Shown: piece by piece, positions 58,770-64,000 of the stretch
How the letters are laid out: each line of letters begins with the position of its first letter
Position numbering within the stretch: the first letter of the stretch is position 1
Assembly (NCBI RefSeq): GCF_000378965.1
Contig: NZ_KB900536.1
Span: 155,807 to 219,806 of the forward strand
Direction of reading: 5' to 3'
Length of the DNA: 64,000 nucleotides
From: Thioalkalivibrio thiocyanodenitrificans ARhD 1
GTDB taxonomy: Bacteria > Pseudomonadota > Gammaproteobacteria > Ectothiorhodospirales > Ectothiorhodospiraceae
Notes under the pieces: model-generated
Seen by the model: only the letters and a program-made list of their open reading frames with translations
What the model was told of the DNA's origin: nothing
Databases searched by the model: none
Translations under genes and position numbers: made by a program

Positions 58770-60100
58770 CGGGCGCGTGGCGCGAGGGCATCCGGCGGCT
58801 GCGGCGCTATCCGTCCGCCGTGGCGGGGCTGCTGATCATCGCCGTGCTTCTGTTCACCGCCTTCTACGCGGTGATCGCCATCCCCTACTCTGAGGCGCAG
58901 CGGCTGTGGCGCGGCGGCGAGATCTGGCAGGACCTGCCGGTCAACGCCCGCCCCGCCTGGGTGGACCGCCTCACCCGCGGCAACGCCCCGCGCACGATCC
59001 GTCTGTCCACTTCGGATGCGACCCTCGTCGAGGAGGCCTACGAGGGCGTGCGCATCCAGGCGATGACGCTTGCCCTGGACTTCCCCTACGACGACTTCCC
59101 GAGCGAGATCAACCTGTTCCTCAAGGCCGGGTTCGAGCAGCGCCAGCCCTTCGTGCGTCTCACCTGGCACACCCCGGGCGGGGAGACGATCCCGCTGGGC
59201 GCACGGCGGGTGGCGGCCTCGGAGCGGGTCTCGCTGTCCCAGGACGCGGGGCTCGAGACGCGCCTCGGCTTCCCGCCGGCGGTGGGGCTGTTCACCGGCA
59301 GCACGCCCGGCGAGACGGCCGAGGTGCGCCGGGGGCGCTACGAACTGGTGATCGAGACGGTGCATTTCGAGGAGGCGGCGGGGCTCGAGGCCGAACTGGT
59401 CGTCTACGGCCGGGTGCACGGTCTCGCCGGCACCGACCACCAGCGCCGCGACCTCCTGGTGGCCCTGCTCTGGGGCACGCCGGTGGCGCTCGCCTTCGGC
59501 CTGATCGCGGCGGTGGGGACCACCATCACCACGCTCATCATCGCCGCGGCCGGGGTCTGGTACGGCGGCTGGCTCGACGCCACCATCCAGCGCCTGACCG
59601 AGGTGAACATCATCCTGCCGCTGCTGCCGATCCTGGTGATGGTGGGCACGCTCTATTCCACCAGCATCTGGCTGATGCTCGGCGTGGTGGTGGCGCTCGG
59701 CATCTTCAGCGCCGGGATCAAGATGTACCGGGCCATGCTGCTGCCCATCCGCGAGGCGCCCTACATCGAGGCGGCGCGCGCCTACGGGGCCGGCAGCCCG
59801 CGCATCATCCTGCGCTACATGGTGCCGCGCATCCTGCCGGTGCTGATCCCCACCTTCGTGACACTGATCCCCACCTACGTATTCCTGGAGGCCTCGCTCG
59901 CGGTGCTGGGCCTGGGCGATCCGGTGCTGCCCACCTGGGGCAAGGTGCTTCACGACGCCCAGACCCAGAGCGCCCTCTACCACGGCTTCTACTACTGGGT
60001 GGTGGGTCCGGCGTTCCTGCTGATGCTCACGGGCCTCGGCTTCGCCATGCTCGGTTTCGCCCTGGACCGGGTGTTCAACCCGCGGCTGAGGAGTCTCTGA
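58766..60100 (+). CDS. ABC transporter permease (DppC type) with large periplasmic insertion
   Basis: A 444-residue permease, second of the pair; the usual length is about 300. TM1 (SAVAGLLIIAVLLFTAFYAVIAI) is followed by a segment of about 190 residues (45-235) with beta-rich character, ending in the family sequence GTDHQRRDLLVALLWGTPVAL. The core has the EAA loop APYIEAARAYGAGSPRIILRYMVPRILP and the LGDPVLPTWGKVLHDAQ end motif. The insertion presumably faces the binding protein. Confidence 0.92.
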   Translation: MTGAWREGIRRLRRYPSAVAGLLIIAVLLFTAFYAVIAIPYSEAQRLWRGGEIWQDLPVNARPAWVDRLTRGNAPRTIRLSTSDATLVEEAYEGVRIQAMTLALDFPYDDFPSEINLFLKAGFEQRQPFVRLTWHTPGGETIPLGARRVAASERVSLSQDAGLETRLGFPPAVGLFTGSTPGETAEVRRGRYELVIETVHFEEAAGLEAELVVYGRVHGLAGTDHQRRDLLVALLWGTPVALAFGLIAAVGTTITTLIIAAAGVWYGGWLDATIQRLTEVNIILPLLPILVMVGTLYSTSIWLMLGVVVALGIFSAGIKMYRAMLLPIREAPYIEAARAYGAGSPRIILRYMVPRILPVLIPTFVTLIPTYVFLEASLAVLGLGDPVLPTWGKVLHDAQTQSALYHGFYYWVVGPAFLLMLTGLGFAMLGFALDRVFNPRLRSL

Positions 60101-61074
60101 TGAGTGACGCGCCGCTGCTGGAGATCGAGGACCTGTGCATGAGTTACGCCACCGAGCGCGGACTGGTGCGCGCGGTGGACGGCGTGAACCTGGAGGTGCG
60201 GCGCCACGAGGCCCTGGTGGTGCTCGGTGAATCCGGCTGCGGCAAGAGTTCGCTGGCCAAGGCCCTGATGCGCACCCTGCCCCGCAACGCCCGGGCCCCG
60301 ACGGGACAGGTGCGCCTCGGCGGCGTCGACGTCATGGCCTACCCCGAGGAACGCTTCCGGCGCGAGGTGCGCTGGGTGCGCATCGCCATGGTGATGCAGG
60401 CGGCCATGAACGCCCTCAACCCGGTGGTGCGGGTGGGCGAGCAGGTCTCCGAGCCGCTTCGCATCCATCGCGGCTGGTCGCGGCGCGAGGCGGCGGCGCG
60501 CGCGGCGGAGGCCTTCGCCGAGGTAGGCATCGCCGCGGACTTTCTCCAGCGCTACCCCCACGAACTCTCCGGCGGCATGCGCCAGCGCGCCGTGCTGGCC
60601 ATGGCCCTGGTGACCGAGCCCGACCTGATCATCCTCGACGAGCCCACCTCGGCGCTGGACGTGCTCACCCAGGCCGCCATCATGAACGTGCTCAAGCGCA
60701 TCAAGCGCACCCGGGGCACGAGCTTCATCCTGATCACCCACGACGTGGCCACCTCCAGCGAACTGGCGGACCGGGTGGCGCTCATGTACGCCGGAAAGAT
60801 CGTCGAGGAGGCGAGCGCCGCCGAGTTCTTCTCGACTCCGGCGCACCCCTACTCGCAGATGCTCATGGCCTCGGTGCCGCGCCTTCGCCAGACGACGCGC
60901 CCCGAGTCGATTCCCGGCCGGCCGCCGAGCCTGCTGGAGCCGCCCGCGGGCTGCCGCTTCGCCGAACGCTGCCCGAAGCGCTTCGGCCGCTGTGACGAGG
61001 ACCCCCCCGGCTTCCAGCCCGGCGAACGCCACCGGGTGCACTGCTGGCTCCATGCCGGCGGGGAGAAGCCATGA
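60100..61074 (+). CDS. ABC transporter ATP-binding protein (DppD type)
   Basis: A 324-residue nucleotide-binding subunit: Walker A GESGCGKSS (43-51), Q-loop Gln100, signature HELSGGMRQR, Walker B LIILDEPTSALD, H-loop ITHD, and the peptide-transporter C-terminal Cys region (GCRFAERCPKRFGRC). Start overlaps the permease stop by 1 base (TGATG). Confidence 0.95.
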   Translation: MSDAPLLEIEDLCMSYATERGLVRAVDGVNLEVRRHEALVVLGESGCGKSSLAKALMRTLPRNARAPTGQVRLGGVDVMAYPEERFRREVRWVRIAMVMQAAMNALNPVVRVGEQVSEPLRIHRGWSRREAAARAAEAFAEVGIAADFLQRYPHELSGGMRQRAVLAMALVTEPDLIILDEPTSALDVLTQAAIMNVLKRIKRTRGTSFILITHDVATSSELADRVALMYAGKIVEEASAAEFFSTPAHPYSQMLMASVPRLRQTTRPESIPGRPPSLLEPPAGCRFAERCPKRFGRCDEDPPGFQPGERHRVHCWLHAGGEKP

Positions 61075-62048
61075 GCGAACCGCTGCTGGTCGTCCGGGAC
61101 CTGCGCACCCATTTCGAGCTGCGCCGCTGGGGCTTCCTGCGCGCCGGCTTCGTGCGCGCCGTGGACGGCGTGGACTTCACCCTCGACCGGGGCGAGTCGG
61201 CCGCGGTGGTGGGCGAAAGCGGCTGCGGCAAGAGTTCCCTGGTGCGCACCCTGCTGGGCCTTTACCTTCCCACCGGCGGCGAGGTGCGTTTCGACGGACA
61301 GTCCCTCGCGCAACTGACGGGCCCCGCACTCAAGCAATACCGCGCCGGGGTGGGTTATGTGCAGCAGGACCCCTACGGCGCCCTGCCCCCCTTCATGAAC
61401 GTTCGGCGCATCCTCGCCGAGCCGCTGATCATCCACGGCATCGGCCCGCGCGCCGAGCGCGACCGCCGCATCGACGCCGCCCTGGACGAGGTGGGGCTCG
61501 GCTCGGCCACGGAGATCAGGAACGCCTTTCCGCACCAGTTGAGTGGCGGCCAGCAGCAGCGCGTGGTGATCGCCCGCGCCCTGCTCCTGCGCCCGCGCAT
61601 GATCATCGCCGACGAGCCCGTCTCCATGCTCGATGCCTCCGTGCGCGTGGAGATCCTGGAACTGCTGCGCAGCATCCAGGACGAGCACGGCATCGCCCTG
61701 CTCTACGTCACCCATGATCTGTCCACCGTGCGCCACTACGCGCACCGGGTGTTCGTCATGTACGCCGGCCGCATGGTGGAACAGGCGCCCGTGGACGCCC
61801 TGCTGGAATCGCCCCAGCATCCCTACACCGAGGCCCTGCTGGCGGCGCTGGCCGATCCGGATGCGGAGAATGCGCTGCACGAGCGGGAGGTCCCTTCCGG
61901 GGAGCCGCCGAGTCTGGTGAATCCGCCCGCGGGGTGCCGGTTTCATCCGCGTTGTCCTCATGCGATGGCGGGCACCTGCGATGTGCGGGAGCCGCCGGAT
62001 TTTGAGCCTGTGGGGGGGCATCGGGCTGCTTGTTGGTTGCAGGAGTAG
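61071..62048 (+). CDS. ABC transporter ATP-binding protein (DppF type)
   Basis: A 325-residue second nucleotide-binding subunit: Walker A GESGCGKSS (48-56), signature HQLSGGQQQR, Walker B MIIADEPVSMLD, H-loop VTHD, and C-terminal PPAGCRFHPRCPHA. Overlaps the first ATPase by 4 bases. It is the last gene of the operon; no terminator is visible after it. Confidence 0.95.
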   Translation: MSEPLLVVRDLRTHFELRRWGFLRAGFVRAVDGVDFTLDRGESAAVVGESGCGKSSLVRTLLGLYLPTGGEVRFDGQSLAQLTGPALKQYRAGVGYVQQDPYGALPPFMNVRRILAEPLIIHGIGPRAERDRRIDAALDEVGLGSATEIRNAFPHQLSGGQQQRVVIARALLLRPRMIIADEPVSMLDASVRVEILELLRSIQDEHGIALLYVTHDLSTVRHYAHRVFVMYAGRMVEQAPVDALLESPQHPYTEALLAALADPDAENALHEREVPSGEPPSLVNPPAGCRFHPRCPHAMAGTCDVREPPDFEPVGGHRAACWLQE

Positions 62049-62552
62049 GTGGATTGCGCCGCTCACGCACTCTCCGGGAGAACCCGCATGGGAACGCTGA
62101 AAGCGGAGAGACGCGGGGGGTGCCGAAGCGCCGTGATACGTTGCGAGAATTCCCAGCCCGCAATGCGATTCGCTCGGCCAAACACTTCCAGGTATGCAGG
62201 GCGATCCGACCCCGAAACCGACTTGATCCGGCACCCGTTTTGGGCCCTAATGAATGTCTAGACGTGCTTGACGTACCAGCGCCGCTGCCGCTCTGGAACG
62301 GCATATTTCTCCAATGGCCTCCGATAGATATCAAAGAAACGAGGGGCTGCGCGGGAACTGGGAGGGGAAGGATCCGGCCTATGAGTTCTCCTTATCGCAA
62401 AGCTGGGCATCCTGCCCGGGACATCATTGCGTCTGATTTCGTGCCAGGCGGACGCGGCCATTCGTGCGATAGGCTGATGCAGCCTATTACGCAATACTGC
62501 GGCGTCAGTTCAATACACTGTTAGCCCAATAAGATAACCAAAGAGTATTACG
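62049..62552. other. Intergenic transition to AT-richer DNA
   Basis: No credible gene in this 504-base stretch. GC content falls from the ABC operon toward the DUF6602 gene. It holds an 8-bp inverted repeat ATAGGCTG/CAGCCTAT (62469-62487). A short minus-strand frame (62258-62494) ending RRWYVKHV might be a gene remnant but has no supporting start or family match that I can see. Confidence 0.5.
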
Positions 62553-63140
62553 ATGATTCATGATGCTTCGGAATTGCTAAAGGGAATAATGCATGAAGAA
62601 CGCTCGAAACTTGATGAGTATTCGTTAAAGCATGGTCCGACAATTGGAAAAATGTATGAAGGGTTGGCATCGGATGTCCTAGGAAGAGCGATACCTGAAT
62701 CACTGGGTCTGCAGTTGCAGCATGGAATTATTCATGACGGCAAAGGAGCAATGTCTGGTGAAATCGATTGTATGCTGGTCAAAGGTGAAGGCGAAAAAAT
62801 ACCATACACTGACTCTTATAAATGGCATGTGAAAGACGTTATTGCAGTCATAGAAGTCAAAAAAACGCTTTATTCAGCTGATTTGAAAGATTCTTTTGCT
62901 CATTTGCGCGGTGTAGCCGACAACTATGGGGCTTATCTCCAGTCTGGCGAAGGGAGTGAAAAATTCGACCTAAGTCCTGCTAGAAAAGCATTCTCAGAAG
63001 CTACTGGACTAATGCCGCCAGAGCATTCAAAAGTTGATTCTCTCGGTATAGAAATGGAGATTCTTTATCACACGTTTGTGATGGAGCATATATCGCCTAT
63101 TAGGATCGTGCTTGGATATCATGGGTTCAAATCGGCATAG
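62553..63140 (+). CDS. DUF6602-type nuclease-fold protein, C-terminus apparently cut by a group II intron
   Basis: A 195-residue soluble protein of much lower GC than its neighbours, with Lys/Ile-rich codon use. The central region matches DUF6602 in character: SGEIDCMLVKGEG then VIAVIEVKKTL, an Asp...Glu-X-Lys spacing like the PD-(D/E)XK nuclease core. The stop codon TAG and the preceding A appear to be supplied by the 3' end of the opposite-strand intron, so the true C-terminus probably lies beyond the intron, outside the window. Its role is unknown. Confidence 0.75.
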   Translation: MIHDASELLKGIMHEERSKLDEYSLKHGPTIGKMYEGLASDVLGRAIPESLGLQLQHGIIHDGKGAMSGEIDCMLVKGEGEKIPYTDSYKWHVKDVIAVIEVKKTLYSADLKDSFAHLRGVADNYGAYLQSGEGSEKFDLSPARKAFSEATGLMPPEHSKVDSLGIEMEILYHTFVMEHISPIRIVLGYHGFKSA

Positions 63141-63205
63141 GGGCGGTCAGCATAGCTGACCGTTCCCCTGCCACACCACCCGGCATGCGGGTCCGCACCG
63201 GGCGG
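63137..63205 (-). ncRNA. Group II intron RNA domains V and VI
   Basis: Domain V candidate (63176-63205, minus): 8-bp stem CCGCCCGG/CCGGGTGG, a 2-base bulge on the 3' side and an apical TGCGG...CCGCA arm. Domain VI candidate (63139-63169): AGGGG-CGGTCAGC, 3-base loop, GCTGACCG-CCCCT. The 3' end is estimated from this fold. Confidence 0.7.
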
Positions 63206-63220
63206 TTCGAGAAGTTGAGG

Positions 63221-64000
63221 TCATGAGAGACGCGGCACTCCCAGCCGCTCAAAATAGGCAATCGTCAGCACGTGGTGCACGGCAGAGAGGCTGTTATGCC
63301 ACCAGCGGCGGCTCAGCGCCGCCACCGATTGCGCCACCCGGGCACTGGCTCCCAGCCGGATCAGTTCCCGGTAGATCGTCTTGCCGCGTCGCCACTGTTT
63401 GAGCTGCAAGGACCGTAGGCGGCGGCGTATCCACTCGTCCAGCCTGCGCCAGACACTGGGGGTTTGCGCCAACCCAAAGTACCCTTTCCAGCCCAGCAGA
63501 TAACTGCGCAACCTGCCGATCACCTCTGCCATGCTGCACCCGCTGTTGCGCCGGGTCAGTTGCCTGACCCTCTGCCTGAACGCCTCCAGCGCCTTTTCCG
63601 ACACCCCGCGTCGCACCTCGCCATCCCCGGACCGCCACAGGGCGTAACCAAGGAATTTGCGGCCGAATACGCGGGCCACCGCACTCTTGGATTCATTGAT
63701 CCGCAAGCGCAGTTTGTCGTAACAGCGCCGCAGCAGACGCATCACCCGCTCGCCCGCCTTCTGACTGCGCACGTACACGTTGCAGTCGTCGGCGTAGCGG
63801 GCGAAGCGATGGCCTCTGCGTTCAAGCGCTCGATCCACTTCGTCCAGCAACACGTTGGCCAACAGCGGCGAGAGCGGGCCGCCCTGCGGCGTCCCCCCCA
63901 CGCGCTCGATCACCACACCGCCATCCAGGATGCCCGCGCTCAGGTAGGCACGCACCAGCCGGATGACCCCGGCATCGTTCACGCGCCTGCTCAGGCGCTC
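63221..64000 (-). CDS. Group II intron reverse transcriptase/maturase, C-terminal part
   Basis: The visible 259 residues hold the reverse-transcriptase palm (GTPQGGPLSPLLANVLLDEVD and the catalytic FARYADDCNVYV), thumb, and the maturase X domain (RLRSYLLGWKGYFGLAQTPSVWRRLDEW). The frame is open to the window edge, so the N-terminus is missing. No HNH endonuclease domain follows. The intron class is not assigned. Confidence 0.92.
   Translation of the reverse strand, partial: ERLSRRVNDAGVIRLVRAYLSAGILDGGVVIERVGGTPQGGPLSPLLANVLLDEVDRALERRGHRFARYADDCNVYVRSQKAGERVMRLLRRCYDKLRLRINESKSAVARVFGRKFLGYALWRSGDGEVRRGVSEKALEAFRQRVRQLTRRNSGCSMAEVIGRLRSYLLGWKGYFGLAQTPSVWRRLDEWIRRRLRSLQLKQWRRGKTIYRELIRLGASARVAQSVAALSRRWWHNSLSAVHHVLTIAYFERLGVPRLS

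Larger units (their letters stand above)
63137..64000 (-). mobile_element. Group II intron, 3' part (continues beyond window)
   Basis: An open reverse-transcriptase/maturase frame running off the window end, followed by a domain V-VI-like RNA structure. The intron is opposite to the DUF6602 gene and appears to end at the ATGCCG junction near 63137. Confidence 0.85.

Noticed and set aside
62030..62524. 164-codon plus-strand frame after the ABC operon
   Set aside because: It overlaps the last ATPase gene, has no Shine-Dalgarno, no domain and no codon pattern like its neighbours.
62453..62530. Possible integron attC site before the DUF6602 gene (GTTAGCC)
   Set aside because: The core should read GTTRRRY and position 6 is C here; no matching inverse core site or integrase is visible.

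Overview
The window is a GC-rich chromosomal segment (most genes end codons in G or C) from a gammaproteobacterium. Two gene orders point there: cdsA-uppS-frr-pyrH-tsf-rpsB/map-glnD, and rpoE-rseA-rseB-rseC-mucD-grx-lepA-lepB-DUF4845-rnc-era-recO-pdxJ-acpS with nadB divergent. The second is the order known from Pseudomonas and from purple/sulfur-oxidising relatives. A Chromatiales/Ectothiorhodospiraceae-type host is my best guess, by inference only.

Layout. 1-4.8 kb (minus): phospholipid and undecaprenyl synthesis (cdsA partial, uppS) and translation genes (frr, pyrH, tsf, rpsB). rpsB and map fire divergently from overlapping promoters. 5.0-13.4 kb (mostly plus): map, glnD, then the succinylase lysine/DAP pathway (dapC, dapD, an ArsC/Spx-like reductase, dapE), interrupted by two small minus-strand genes. 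13.5-26.4 kb: an accessory and envelope stretch with a DUF3096 peptide, a PLP dehydratase, a DUF3300 protein, a thioredoxin fusion, a YbaK protein, a soluble PDC sensor, a glycerophosphodiesterase, lipoproteins, an FKBP-rhodanese fusion, a rhodanese, a free-standing CcmI C-terminal domain, a YciI protein, a methyltransferase and an NTF2-like protein. 26.4-32.4 kb: rlmD, a PolB-type exonuclease and cysM, divergent from the BarA hybrid kinase. 32.7-43.9 kb (minus): the acpS-to-rpoE block, headed by a good sigma-E autoregulatory promoter. 44.1-52.2 kb: nadB, orn, a small cytochrome c, rsgA, an outer-membrane protein, hinT, recR, ybaB, dnaX and the 4.5S RNA. 52.4-62.0 kb: a PEP-synthase-like nucleotide-binding protein divergent from a five-gene dipeptide-type ABC transporter operon whose binding protein appears circularly permuted. 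62.0-64.0 kb: an AT-richer island edge with a DUF6602 gene apparently cut by a group II intron that runs off the window.

The most unusual theme is a scattered set of intergenic repeats that all have a 7-base period but different unit sequences. They often form inverted arms, and they repeatedly end at or within about 10 bases of a gene's stop codon (8.5, 11.8, 34.6, 35.7, 45.8, 49.2 and 52.0 kb). I know no standard feature type that explains them. The other highlights are the permuted binding protein and the intron-interrupted DUF6602 gene.
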